A stretch of DNA of 64,000 nt, taken from the NCBI GenBank assembly GCA_965228905.1, contig CBDDII010000003.1:2418001-2482000 (forward strand), given 5' to 3'. Every line of letters starts with the position of its first letter. Within the stretch, counting starts at the first letter, position 1. The translations under genes were made by a program, and so were the position numbers. This document shows, piece by piece, positions 8,684 through 17,133 of the stretch. This stretch comes from CALKXV01 sp965228905 (lineage in GTDB: Bacteria > Pseudomonadota > Alphaproteobacteria > Rhodobacterales > Rhodobacteraceae). The notes under the pieces were generated by a model, which made no database searches, was not told where the DNA came from, and was given only the letters and a program-made list of their open reading frames with translations.

Positions 8684-9652
8684 ATGACCTATCCCGCGAA
8701 CAGCCTGTCACTTGTCGCCGATGTCGGCGGCACGAATACCCGCGTCGCCCTGGCCGAAGGCAGCCGCCTTTTGAAGGAAACCGTCCGCAAGGTCCCCAAT
8801 GCCGAGGCCGAAGACCTGGGCGCGTTGCTGGCCGCCTACGTGCGTGAGAACGATGTCGACTGCCATGCCGCCGCTGTCGCGATTGCGGGGCCGGTGCGGG
8901 ATGGGCGCGGAACGCTGACCAATCTTGACTGGTCGATGGACGAGGAAACACTGGCGAAGATCACCCAGGCCGAAACCGCCGCGGTTCTGAACGATCTTCA
9001 GGCGCAGGCTTTCGCGCTTGGGCACATCCGCCCCGAAAGCCTTGCCCCCGTCATCGAGGGCGAACCGGGGCGTGAAGATGCGGCACGGCTGGTGATCGGC
9101 GCAGGCACCGGCGTCAACGCCGCACTTGCGCTTCACAGTCCCGGCGGGCGTATGGTGCCGCCGTCGGAGTGCGGCCACATCACCCTGCCCGTGCGCAACG
9201 CCGAGGATTTGCGACTGTCGGAGTTCGTCAAGCGCGAGCACGGATTTGCTTCGGTCGAAGACGTTCTGTCGGGACGCGGCGTTCAGCACATTCACCGTTG
9301 GCTTTGTGAAGAGGCCGGTGCGCAATCAAGCCTTTCGACCGCCGAGATCATGGAGTTGTGCGAAAGCGGTGATCCTCTGGCCGAAAAGACCGTCGCAACC
9401 TACGTTCGGATGATCGGCACCGTCGCAGGCGATCTTGCCCTTGTCCACCTGCCCTTTGGCGGCGTTTTCCTGATCGGCGGCGTGGCACGTTCGATGTCGC
9501 GTTATTTCGACCGCTTCGGCTTTGCCACGGCTTTTCGCGACAAGGGACGATTCACCGGTTTCATGGCGCGTTTTCCGGTATCGGTGATCGCGGATGACTT
9601 TGCTGCACTTGAAGGTCTGGCATCTCATCTGGAAGATCGCGAGAAAAATTGA
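8684..9652 (+). CDS. glk: Glucokinase
   Basis: 322-residue cytoplasmic glucokinase of the bacterial Glk family (not ROK). The N-terminal phosphate-binding motif is DVGGTNTR (13-20); VIGAGTGVNAAL and LIGGVARSM form the later nucleotide-fold motifs. It converts glucose released by AglA to glucose-6-phosphate, feeding the Entner-Doudoroff genes at 35.9-38.4 kb. Its position behind aglR suggests co-regulation with alpha-glucoside use. Confidence 0.92.
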   Translation: MTYPANSLSLVADVGGTNTRVALAEGSRLLKETVRKVPNAEAEDLGALLAAYVRENDVDCHAAAVAIAGPVRDGRGTLTNLDWSMDEETLAKITQAETAAVLNDLQAQAFALGHIRPESLAPVIEGEPGREDAARLVIGAGTGVNAALALHSPGGRMVPPSECGHITLPVRNAEDLRLSEFVKREHGFASVEDVLSGRGVQHIHRWLCEEAGAQSSLSTAEIMELCESGDPLAEKTVATYVRMIGTVAGDLALVHLPFGGVFLIGGVARSMSRYFDRFGFATAFRDKGRFTGFMARFPVSVIADDFAALEGLASHLEDREKN

Positions 9653-9751
9653 TCTCGCCCGTCATCGGGTAACTGCATCTTAAGAAGGTCCGTCTAGCAC
9701 CCCTCTTGTCGGGACATGCCCCGGCACGAACTCAGAGTATTGAGGTGACGG

Positions 9752-10027
9752 ATGGCAAAACGGGTTGTCCTTGACGCGAAGCTGGATTCTGCAAACGCGG
9801 AAACCCTGCGCGAAAAGCTGCTTGAGGCAGAAGGCGATGACATAGCCCTGGATGGCAGCGGCGTGGAACAACTGGGCGGACTTTGCCTCGAACTCCTTTT
9901 GTCGGTGCGCCATCTCTGGGGCCAGGCCGGAAAGGCCGTGACGATCGAAAGCCCGTCCCAACAGATGATAGACGACCTTGGCCGCTTCGGGCTGAGCGAA
10001 GAGGCATTCCAGGGGGGCACGGCATGA
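9752..10027 (+). CDS. STAS-domain protein of chemotaxis operon
   Basis: Small 91-residue protein with the beta-alpha pattern of a STAS (anti-sigma-antagonist-like) domain. LDGSGVEQLGGLCLELLLSV corresponds to the strand-loop-helix that often carries a phosphorylatable Ser or Thr. It is the first gene of the cluster and overlaps cheY by ATGA. It may be a phospho-switch partner of the CheA system; there is no anti-sigma kinase nearby. Function is inferred from fold and neighbours. Confidence 0.75.
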   Translation: MAKRVVLDAKLDSANAETLREKLLEAEGDDIALDGSGVEQLGGLCLELLLSVRHLWGQAGKAVTIESPSQQMIDDLGRFGLSEEAFQGGTA

Positions 10028-10389
10028 GCATTTCCGTTCTGGCGGTCGACGACAGCCGCACCATGCGCGACATGATCAACCTTGCCCTGACATCGGAAGG
10101 GTTCGAGGTTCACCTTGCCGACGATGGCGAACACGGGCTTGAAGTTTTGGACGACCTTGACCCGGACGTGATCATCACCGACATCAACATGCCCCGGTTG
10201 GACGGTTTCGGGTTCATCGACGCGGTGCGCCTGCGCGATGACACCCGCACGGTGCCGATCCTGGTTCTGACCACGGAAAGTTCGGCGGATTTGAAGGCGC
10301 GCGCCCGCACCGCGGGGGCGACGGGTTGGATCGTGAAGCCCTTTGCCCAGGACAAACTGGTGCGCGCCCTGCGCATGGTCGCCGGCTAG
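10024..10389 (+). CDS. cheY: CheY-type response regulator
   Basis: 121-residue single receiver domain. The acidic pair is at VDDS (9-10), the phospho-acceptor at Asp53 (ITDINMP), the Thr switch in LVLTTES and the Lys in VKPF. There is no output domain, so it acts as a diffusible signal to the motor or as a phosphate sink. Its start overlaps the STAS gene (ATGA); cheA follows 10 bases after its stop. Confidence 0.9.
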   Translation: MSISVLAVDDSRTMRDMINLALTSEGFEVHLADDGEHGLEVLDDLDPDVIITDINMPRLDGFGFIDAVRLRDDTRTVPILVLTTESSADLKARARTAGATGWIVKPFAQDKLVRALRMVAG

Positions 10390-10399
10390 GAGATGTATC

Positions 10400-12640
10400 T
10401 TGTCTGATCCAATGCAGGAAATCATGGCATCGTTCTTCGTCGAATGCGAAGAACTCCATGAATCGCTGGTGGATGCCTTGCAATCCATGTCCGACGGCGA
10501 AACCGACGTCGAGACGATCAACGTCGCCTTCCGCGCCGTCCACTCGATCAAGGGTGGTGCCGGAGCCTTCGGTCTTGATGCCCTGGTCGACTTTTCACAC
10601 CAGTTCGAAACCGTCATGGATGCCTGCCGGTCGGGCACCCTGGCCATCGACGAGCGATTGAGCGAATTGTTCTTCCGCTGCAGCGACATGCTGTATGATC
10701 TGATCCGCTGCTCTCGCGACGGAGAGGAAGCCGACAGCGCCACATCCCAGCAATTGATCACCGAGCTTTCCGGTTTCGTCGATGCGGACGACTCCGAAGC
10801 AGAGGAAGAAGCCATCGACTTCCAGCCGATGACGCTCAGCCTCGACGATCTGGGCGCATCGGATGACGCCCCACAGATGGATTTGCCTCCGCTCGATCTG
10901 CCGCCGCTTGATGAATTGGGCCAAGCACCACCGGAGGACGACGATGCGCAGTCCGCCGGATTGGTCGTGTCTTTCGCGCCCGAGAAAGAGCTTTATGAAA
11001 GCGCGAACGAACCGCTGTTCCTCATCAAGACGCTCGCCGACCTCGGGCGATGCAGCACCGTTCTTGAATTTGATCCCCCCGCATCGGTCGAAGAGCTTTC
11101 GTCGCTTGGCGGTCGGCTGAATTGGAAGATCGCCATCGAGACAGAGGCACAGCCGGTCGCGGTTCACGAAATTTTCGAATTTGCGGAAGGGCTGTGTACG
11201 CTCAACGTGGAAACCGGCGCGGCGTTGCCCGGCACGGTGGAAACCGAAGCCGAAAACTCCACCCAAAGTGAAGTTGCGGCATCGGTACCGGATACCCCGC
11301 CGCCTGACGTCCCCGCCCCGAATGCGTCCGCCGAACCGGAACCAAAGGCTGAGGAACCTACCACGCCGGCACCTGCAACCAAGGACAGTGTCCCGAAACC
11401 CGCCGCGGCCAGCACCAAGGCGGCAGGTGCTGCCAAGGCTTCACCGACGGTGCGTGTCGATCTCGAGCGCATTGAGCGCCTGGTCAACCTCGTCGGTGAG
11501 TTGGTCATTAACCAGGCAATGTTGTCGCAATCCATCGCCGAAGAAAACATCGCGCCGAATTCACCGGTCGCCACCGGCCTGGACGAATTCATGCAACTGA
11601 CCCGGAACATTCAGGAAAGCGTGATGATGATCCGGGCCCAGCCGGTCAAATCGCTGTTCCAGAGGATGTCTCGGATCGTGCGGGAATCTTCGGCCGCCGT
11701 GGGCAAGTCGGTAAAACTGGTGACGGTCGGCGAGAACACTGAAATCGACAAGACCGCCATCGAACGGCTGGCGGACCCGCTTACGCACATGATCCGGAAC
11801 GCGGTAGATCACGGGCTGGAAGATTCGGCGACCCGGACCGAACGGGGCAAGAACGCACAGGGTGAAATCCGCCTGAGCGCTGCTCATAAATCCGGTCGCG
11901 TCCTGATTGAAGTCTCTGACGACGGGGGCGGAATCAATCGCGAAAAGGTCAAGGCAAAGGCGATTGAAAAGGGACTGATCCCTGACGATGTCACCTTGAG
12001 CGATACCGAAATCGACCAGCTGCTGTTCCTGCCGGGATTTTCGACAGCCACCGAGATTTCGAATCTTTCGGGGCGCGGCGTGGGGATGGATGTGGTCAAG
12101 ACGCAGATCACCTCGCTCGGCGGGCGCGTCACCATCGAATCCAATCCCGGCGTGGGCACGACCTTTGCGATATCATTGCCGCTGACCCTTGCGGTCCTCG
12201 ATGGCATGGTCGTGACCGTGGCAAAGGAAACGCTCGTCATCCCGCTTAACGCCATCGTCGAAACCCTGTCTCTTTCCGTCGACGATCTTAAACCGGTAGC
12301 GGCCGGACAATCGGTACTTTGCGTTCGCGAGCAATTTGTTCCAGTTCTGGATCTTGGCGTCGAGCTTGGATACCGCGACGTGGCAGCCATGAAGGACGGC
12401 ACTATCGCACTTTTGATCTCGCCCGAAGAGGGCGTTCTTGTCGCGCTTCTCGTCGACACGATCGAAGATCAGCGACAGGTCGTGATCAAGGGGATGCAGG
12501 AAAGCTACGGCCGGGTGCCGGGGGTTGCAGCGGCCACGATCCTGGGTGACGGGCAAATCGCCCTGATCCTCGACCCCAACGATCTTGTTCAGAACGCGAC
12601 CGGCGATGACCGGGTCATCAAGCAGAAGAAGGTATCCTAA
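10400..12640 (+). CDS. cheA: Chemotaxis histidine kinase CheA
   Basis: 746 residues with full domain order: HPt (His48 in VHSIKGG), a long acidic/proline-rich linker holding a CheY-binding-like region (to about 345), dimerisation domain (from about 350, VDLERIERLVNLVGEL), HATPase domain (N box MIRNAVDHG near 463, G1 DDGGGI near 507, G2 GRGVGMDVV near 558) and a C-terminal CheW-like domain. The TTG at 10400 is preferred because AGGAG lies 7 bases before it; the frame also continues upstream inside cheY, and an ATG at 10412 is the other option. It phosphorylates the CheY proteins of this operon. Confidence 0.93.
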   Translation: MSDPMQEIMASFFVECEELHESLVDALQSMSDGETDVETINVAFRAVHSIKGGAGAFGLDALVDFSHQFETVMDACRSGTLAIDERLSELFFRCSDMLYDLIRCSRDGEEADSATSQQLITELSGFVDADDSEAEEEAIDFQPMTLSLDDLGASDDAPQMDLPPLDLPPLDELGQAPPEDDDAQSAGLVVSFAPEKELYESANEPLFLIKTLADLGRCSTVLEFDPPASVEELSSLGGRLNWKIAIETEAQPVAVHEIFEFAEGLCTLNVETGAALPGTVETEAENSTQSEVAASVPDTPPPDVPAPNASAEPEPKAEEPTTPAPATKDSVPKPAAASTKAAGAAKASPTVRVDLERIERLVNLVGELVINQAMLSQSIAEENIAPNSPVATGLDEFMQLTRNIQESVMMIRAQPVKSLFQRMSRIVRESSAAVGKSVKLVTVGENTEIDKTAIERLADPLTHMIRNAVDHGLEDSATRTERGKNAQGEIRLSAAHKSGRVLIEVSDDGGGINREKVKAKAIEKGLIPDDVTLSDTEIDQLLFLPGFSTATEISNLSGRGVGMDVVKTQITSLGGRVTIESNPGVGTTFAISLPLTLAVLDGMVVTVAKETLVIPLNAIVETLSLSVDDLKPVAAGQSVLCVREQFVPVLDLGVELGYRDVAAMKDGTIALLISPEEGVLVALLVDTIEDQRQVVIKGMQESYGRVPGVAAATILGDGQIALILDPNDLVQNATGDDRVIKQKKVS

Positions 12641-12642
12641 GG

Positions 12643-13119
12643 ATGAGTGAGCAGACCGAATCCAAAGCTCCCGACACAGGAAGCTCGTCACAGACGGAAT
12701 ATCTGTCATTCCGCATCGAAGAAAACGAATACTCTGTCGAGATCATGTCGGTACGCGAAATTCGCGGCTGGACCAGAACCACGTCGCTGCCCCATGCGCC
12801 CCCTTTTGTGAGAGGCGTGATCAACCTGCGCGGCACTGTTCTGCCGGTCGTCGATCTGGCCGTTCGACTGGGCCTCGAGGCTTCGGAACCACAGGCGAGA
12901 AACGTGATCATCGTCGTGGATGTCGGCTCGCGCGTGATGGGCCTTCGCGTCGATGCGGTTTCCGACATCCTTTCGTTTTCAGACGATCAATTGCAGCCGC
13001 CGCCCGACATGACCTCGAAATCCCGTTTTGTGCGCGCGTTGACAATTCTGGATGAACGCATGGTGCGTGTCCTGGACCTCGAGGCCGTCCTGCCGTCAAG
13101 CGAAGAGATCGCCGCATGA
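12643..13119 (+). CDS. cheW: Chemotaxis coupling protein CheW
   Basis: 158-residue scaffold linking receptors to CheA. The family pattern is present: EYLSFRIEENEYSVEI, the RGVINLRGTVLPVVDL core and the C-terminal RMVRVLDLEAVL. It starts 2 bases after the cheA stop and overlaps cheR by four bases (ATGA). No receptor gene is present in the window. Confidence 0.93.
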   Translation: MSEQTESKAPDTGSSSQTEYLSFRIEENEYSVEIMSVREIRGWTRTTSLPHAPPFVRGVINLRGTVLPVVDLAVRLGLEASEPQARNVIIVVDVGSRVMGLRVDAVSDILSFSDDQLQPPPDMTSKSRFVRALTILDERMVRVLDLEAVLPSSEEIAA

Positions 13120-13955
13120 ATGCGCTGATGCCTTCTCCCGGGGTCGAGTTGACCGACAAGGAATTCGAGGCACTTACTGCCATCGCTGCCCGCGAGGCGG
13201 GTCTCGCAATTCCATCGTCGAAAAAGTCCCTCGTACAATCCAGGATCGCACGCCGCCTGCGCAGCCTCGAATTGGGAAGTTGCAAGGACTATCTGGACTT
13301 CATCGAGAAAAGTCCGGCCGAGACGCGCGAGTTGATCTCGGTACTGACGACGAATGTTTCGAGTTTTTACCGCGAGTCCCATCATTTTGACTTTCTGCGC
13401 GAAACCGTCTTCCCTGTTCTTCGCAAGAAACTGGAAACCGGTGGCCGTGTGAGACTTTGGTCCGCTGGCTGCTCCAGCGGGCAAGAACCCTACAGCATCG
13501 CAATCGAGTGTCTGAAGGCCTTTCAAGGCTGCAACTTCAAGGACTTGCTTATTCTCGCAACGGACATTGATCCCAAGATCCTGGATCGCGCCATTGCTGG
13601 TGAATACACGGCCGACGATCTTGCCAATGTCAACGAAAGGGATCGCGCCGCGTACTTTTCACCGCTGGATGACGACAATGGGCGTTTTCGAGCAAGCAAC
13701 GAGTTGAAAGCCCTCATAAGGTTTCGCGAATTGAATCTCCACGGGGCCTGGCCGATCAAGACCAAGTTCGACGTGATCTTTTGCCGAAACGTGGTGATCT
13801 ATTTCGACGACGCCCATCAACGCGCACTCTGGCCACGGTTTCACGAGCATCTTGAACAGGACCGCTGGCTGATACTTGGCCATTCCGAGCGCATTCAGGC
13901 CCCTGATACGACCGGGTTCAAGACCGCCGGCGTCACGATTTACCAACGCAGCTAG
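13116..13955 (+). CDS. cheR: Chemotaxis receptor methyltransferase CheR
   Basis: 279-residue SAM-dependent methyltransferase that methylates receptor glutamates. The N-terminal helical domain contains ELISVLTTNVSSFYRE; the SAM site is LWSAGCSSGQEPYSIA (114-129); the later FDVIFCRNVVIYFD is characteristic. It starts within the cheW stop. Its usual partner cheB (methylesterase) is not present in this operon. Confidence 0.93.
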   Translation: MNALMPSPGVELTDKEFEALTAIAAREAGLAIPSSKKSLVQSRIARRLRSLELGSCKDYLDFIEKSPAETRELISVLTTNVSSFYRESHHFDFLRETVFPVLRKKLETGGRVRLWSAGCSSGQEPYSIAIECLKAFQGCNFKDLLILATDIDPKILDRAIAGEYTADDLANVNERDRAAYFSPLDDDNGRFRASNELKALIRFRELNLHGAWPIKTKFDVIFCRNVVIYFDDAHQRALWPRFHEHLEQDRWLILGHSERIQAPDTTGFKTAGVTIYQRS

Positions 13956-13977
13956 AACAAAAAGGACGGAAAGACCG

Positions 13978-14364
13978 ATGGCATTGAGAGACCAGTTGCG
14001 CGTTATGGTGGTTGACGACATGTCCACCAGCCGGGGCCTGATCACACAGGCACTGGACGCATTCGGAGTTCGCAACGTGTCGACCGCTTCGGACGGGAAA
14101 TCGGCCCTGGCCCTGATCGGCAAATCGCCCGTTCACCTCGTAATCTCCGACTACAACATGCCAGAAATGGACGGCTTGCATCTTCTCCACTACCTGCGCA
14201 GCTCACCACAGACGCAGAAGACCGGATTTCTTTTGATTACCGGAAAGGCGGACCCGGCCATCATCAACAAAGGAAAACAGTTGGGTATGAACAACTACCT
14301 GGCCAAACCTTTCCAGAATGATCAGCTGAAATCAGCCATCGAGGCCATTGTCGGACGTCTTTAG
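13978..14364 (+). CDS. Second CheY-type response regulator
   Basis: 128-residue receiver domain. The acidic pair is VVDD (11-14), the phospho-acceptor is Asp58 in VISDYNMPEMDG, and the Thr and Lys positions are ITGKA and AKPF. The frame extends upstream into cheR, but the ATG at 13978 gives the normal N-terminus and has GGAAAG a few bases before it. Two CheYs per operon are common in alphaproteobacteria, where one often drains phosphate from CheA. Confidence 0.88.
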   Translation: MALRDQLRVMVVDDMSTSRGLITQALDAFGVRNVSTASDGKSALALIGKSPVHLVISDYNMPEMDGLHLLHYLRSSPQTQKTGFLLITGKADPAIINKGKQLGMNNYLAKPFQNDQLKSAIEAIVGRL

Positions 14365-14757
14365 GTGGAGAACGAATCCCAACACCAGGCTCCGGATCCC
14401 AGGGAGTTTGCCGCGCGTGTCGTCGGTGCGCTTGGCCAGTTGATGATCGATTTTCATCACCGCGATCTGGCCGTGCAGAATGCCGTTTCCGAGATGACGT
14501 GCTCGACCCAAGGCAACGGATTGCACGTGACCGACCTTCAACACATCGATCTTGTCACCCAGACCCATGCGGACCTGGCTCGGTTCCTGCCGAAACTGGC
14601 CCAGGGTCTGCGCGAAAACGACATTACCGAAAAGGGACTAGCCAACACGATGACATTGCGCAGCCTTCAGGACGCACTGCTGCGCGTGCCCTTGGCTGGC
14701 GAGTTGGAGCATGTTGTGGACGATCAGGTCGATCCCGGCGACATGGAACTTTTTTGA
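14365..14757 (+). CDS. Helical protein with CheZ-like DxxxQ motif
   Basis: 130-residue, mostly helical and acidic protein starting with GTG directly after the stop of the second cheY. It contains DLQHIDLVTQ, where Asp62 and Gln66 have the same spacing as the catalytic Asp and Gln of CheZ (DLTGQ in E. coli, D143 and Q147). CheZ dephosphorylates CheY. Length is shorter than CheZ (about 214), and the resemblance is a short motif only. Position behind a CheY fits a phosphatase; otherwise it is an unnamed chemotaxis-linked protein. Confidence 0.6.
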   Translation: MENESQHQAPDPREFAARVVGALGQLMIDFHHRDLAVQNAVSEMTCSTQGNGLHVTDLQHIDLVTQTHADLARFLPKLAQGLRENDITEKGLANTMTLRSLQDALLRVPLAGELEHVVDDQVDPGDMELF

Positions 14758-14971
14758 CGCCAACCGGGCAGGCTGCATTGGATCCGACAAACTGGGAGAT
14801 GTTACTGGTACACAAATGACGATTTAGGCATTGAGCCAAGCGGGGATGGGTCTGAGTTTGTCTTTGAGTGGCCAAGATCAAGCCGAAAGCTCATACAAGC
14901 ACTTTCGACCGCACAGCCTCAGTCATGTCGCGTCGGTTCTGCGTTTCGCGGCCGACCGCGCGAAGCGGGTG

Positions 14972-15556
14972 TCAGGCTTCCAGTTCGGCGTCCCAGTAAA
15001 GGAAGTCGAGCCAGGTGTCGTGCAGGTGGTTGGGCGGAAATTTCCGACCCTGGTTGCGCAGTTCTTCGGCTCCCGGTTGTCGGGGCGCGCGGCGGAGGCT
15101 CATTCCGGCGCGTTTGAGGGATTTCGAACCTTTTTTCAGATTGCAGCGCGCGCAGGCGGCCACGACATTTTCCCAACTGGTCACGCCGCCGCGCGCGCGC
15201 GGGATGACGTGGTCGAAGGTCAACTCACCCACGGCACCACAATACTGACAGCAGAATTCGTCGCGAAGGAAGAGATTGAACCGGGTGAAGGCGACCTTTT
15301 TCTGGGGCTGGATGAAATCCTTCAGAACGACGACGGAAGGCAGCCTGATCTCGGTCGAGGGGCTGCGCACCACCTCGTCATACTCGGCGATGATCTGGAC
15401 CCGGTCGAGCCAGGCCGCCTTGACCGCATCCTGCCAGGGCCAGAGCGACAAGGGATAGTAACTGAGCGGCCGATAATCGGCATTCAGCACCAGCGCGGGA
15501 TGGTGCTTCAGCCCGTTCGGCTCTCGAACAAAGTTTGTTCTGAAACTTCCACTCAT
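14972..15556 (-). CDS. HNH endonuclease-fold protein
   Basis: 194 residues. The N-terminal part has NADYRPLSYYPLSLWPWQ, a hallmark of a widespread alphaproteobacterial HNH family; the nuclease core has CQYCG, the HNH histidine in TFDHVIPRARGG, and CARCN as a second zinc pair. The ATG at 15556 (MSGSF) has GAGGGA upstream; a TTG at 15583 would add nine residues. The biological substrate is unknown; it stands alone, without a methylase, so a restriction role is not indicated. Confidence 0.82.
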   Translation of the reverse strand: MSGSFRTNFVREPNGLKHHPALVLNADYRPLSYYPLSLWPWQDAVKAAWLDRVQIIAEYDEVVRSPSTEIRLPSVVVLKDFIQPQKKVAFTRFNLFLRDEFCCQYCGAVGELTFDHVIPRARGGVTSWENVVAACARCNLKKGSKSLKRAGMSLRRAPRQPGAEELRNQGRKFPPNHLHDTWLDFLYWDAELEA

Positions 15557-15720
15557 ACCGATCTCGTCCCTCGCTTCGTGCAACGCGTGGGCCGCGACGG
15601 GCCATGTGTCACGGCCTCATATCGGGGACTATATATCGCGGTGAAAGCCTGACAAGCCCCATGATTGTGGGAAGGCTAAACCTGTTACATCACAAATGTG
15701 CGACAGTTTTTGCGACCGGG

Positions 15721-16383
15721 TCAGTCGATGCCGAGTTGCTGGCGAATGAAGGCCAGCGCGACGGAAAGCCCGTCGGGTGCGATCCCGTGAGCGGTGCCTT
15801 CCATGACGTGGCCGTAAACGTCGAAACCGCTGGCCTGAAGCGTTTCAGCGGCGGCCTGCATTTCCTCGAACGGGACGACGTCGTCGGTGTTGCCGTGAAT
15901 CAGCATGACCGGCGGTTGCGACAGCATTTCTGCGCCCAGCATTTCGGGAAACATCAGGCGGCCGGAAAAGGCAACGATCCCGGCGACAGGATCCTGCCGG
16001 CGGGGGGCGACGTGCATACTCATCATCGAGCCCTGGCTGAACCCGAACAGGATCAGGCTCTCGGGCGAAAGACCTTCGTCTGCCAGCACCTTGTCGATGA
16101 AATCATCGAGGAGCTTGGCGGAATGGCGCAGACCTTCGGCGGCGGCGGCTTCGGACGAACCGTCGATCCATGGGATCGGGAACCACTGGAACCCCATTGG
16201 ATTGGCCATCGACCGGCTTGGCGCATCGACGGCGTAGAAAACCGTGTCGGGAAGATGCGGCGCCAAAGGTTCGGAGAGACCCAAAAGGTCGGCACCATCC
16301 GCGCCGTATCCGTGCAGGAACAGGACGACAGAACTGTCCGCGCCCGAGGTGCTGGCCTTGCGCTTGAAATTCAACTCGCTCAT
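15721..16383 (-). CDS. Phospholipase/carboxylesterase (alpha/beta hydrolase)
   Basis: 220-residue alpha/beta hydrolase of the carboxylesterase/thioesterase group. The oxyanion-hole segment is LFLHGYGADGAD, the nucleophile elbow is GFSQGSM, the acid is in HGNTDDVVP and the histidine is in GTAHGI. No signal peptide, so cytoplasmic. The ATG at 16383 overlaps the stop of the glycosylase gene (ATGA), so the two are co-translated. The substrate is unknown. Confidence 0.88.
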   Translation of the reverse strand: MSELNFKRKASTSGADSSVVLFLHGYGADGADLLGLSEPLAPHLPDTVFYAVDAPSRSMANPMGFQWFPIPWIDGSSEAAAAEGLRHSAKLLDDFIDKVLADEGLSPESLILFGFSQGSMMSMHVAPRRQDPVAGIVAFSGRLMFPEMLGAEMLSQPPVMLIHGNTDDVVPFEEMQAAAETLQASGFDVYGHVMEGTAHGIAPDGLSVALAFIRQQLGID

Positions 16384-17018
16384 CTGATCCCTTCCCGGTT
16401 CTTGGACACATGGTAGTAGGCCCATAAGAGCCGGGCCGCAACGCCACGCCAGGGCGACCAGGCCTCGGACATCTGACGAAGTTCCTTTTCGCTTGGGCGC
16501 GCGGGCAATTCGAACAGGGCGCGGGCGGATTCCTGCAATGCGAGATCGCCGGGCGCAAAGACGTCAGCACGGCCAAGTGAAAACATCGCATAGATCTCGG
16601 CCGTCCAGCGCCCGATGCCGGGGACGATGATCAGTTCTTCGATCACCTGATCGGTCGGTGCATCGCGCAGGGCCTTGAAGCGGATCCCGCTGGATGCCAA
16701 CTCGCGGGCATAGCGGATTTTCTGGCGCGACAGCCCGCAGGCACGAAGATCGTCATCGCTGGCCCACATGATCTTGCGCGGCCCCGTCAGACCTGCAGCT
16801 TTCAGGCGGTTCCAGATGGCATCAGCGGCGGCGACCGAAACCTGCTGACTGACGATGGCGTCCAGAAGTGCGGCAAAGCCATCCTTGCGCAACCGCAGGG
16901 GCAAGGGGCCGGTTTGGTCGAGGGCTGCGCGGAACCTTGGATCAAGCGCGGCAAGCCAGGCGGCCCCCTCTTCGACACAGGCGGGCGTGCGGATGATACG
17001 GCCGATCTGGTCGGACAT
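16380..17018 (-). CDS. DNA-3-methyladenine glycosylase, AlkA type
   Basis: 212-residue base-excision-repair glycosylase of the HhH-GPD superfamily. The helix-hairpin-helix is VPGIGRWTA (132-140) and the catalytic aspartate is Asp158 in APGDLALQ. It lacks the N-terminal domain of E. coli AlkA, as many alphaproteobacterial homologues do. It removes alkylated purines. It forms a two-gene unit with the esterase. Confidence 0.88.
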   Translation of the reverse strand: MSDQIGRIIRTPACVEEGAAWLAALDPRFRAALDQTGPLPLRLRKDGFAALLDAIVSQQVSVAAADAIWNRLKAAGLTGPRKIMWASDDDLRACGLSRQKIRYARELASSGIRFKALRDAPTDQVIEELIIVPGIGRWTAEIYAMFSLGRADVFAPGDLALQESARALFELPARPSEKELRQMSEAWSPWRGVAARLLWAYYHVSKNREGIR

Positions 17019-17133
17019 GGGGTGGCCTTTGGTTTCGCTTTTCGACGCGACACTAGAGCGACGAGACCGGGAACGAAAGACTGCGACACCCGTGGCGCTT
17101 GTGCCTCCGTGATGATGGGAGTACGCGGATCAC

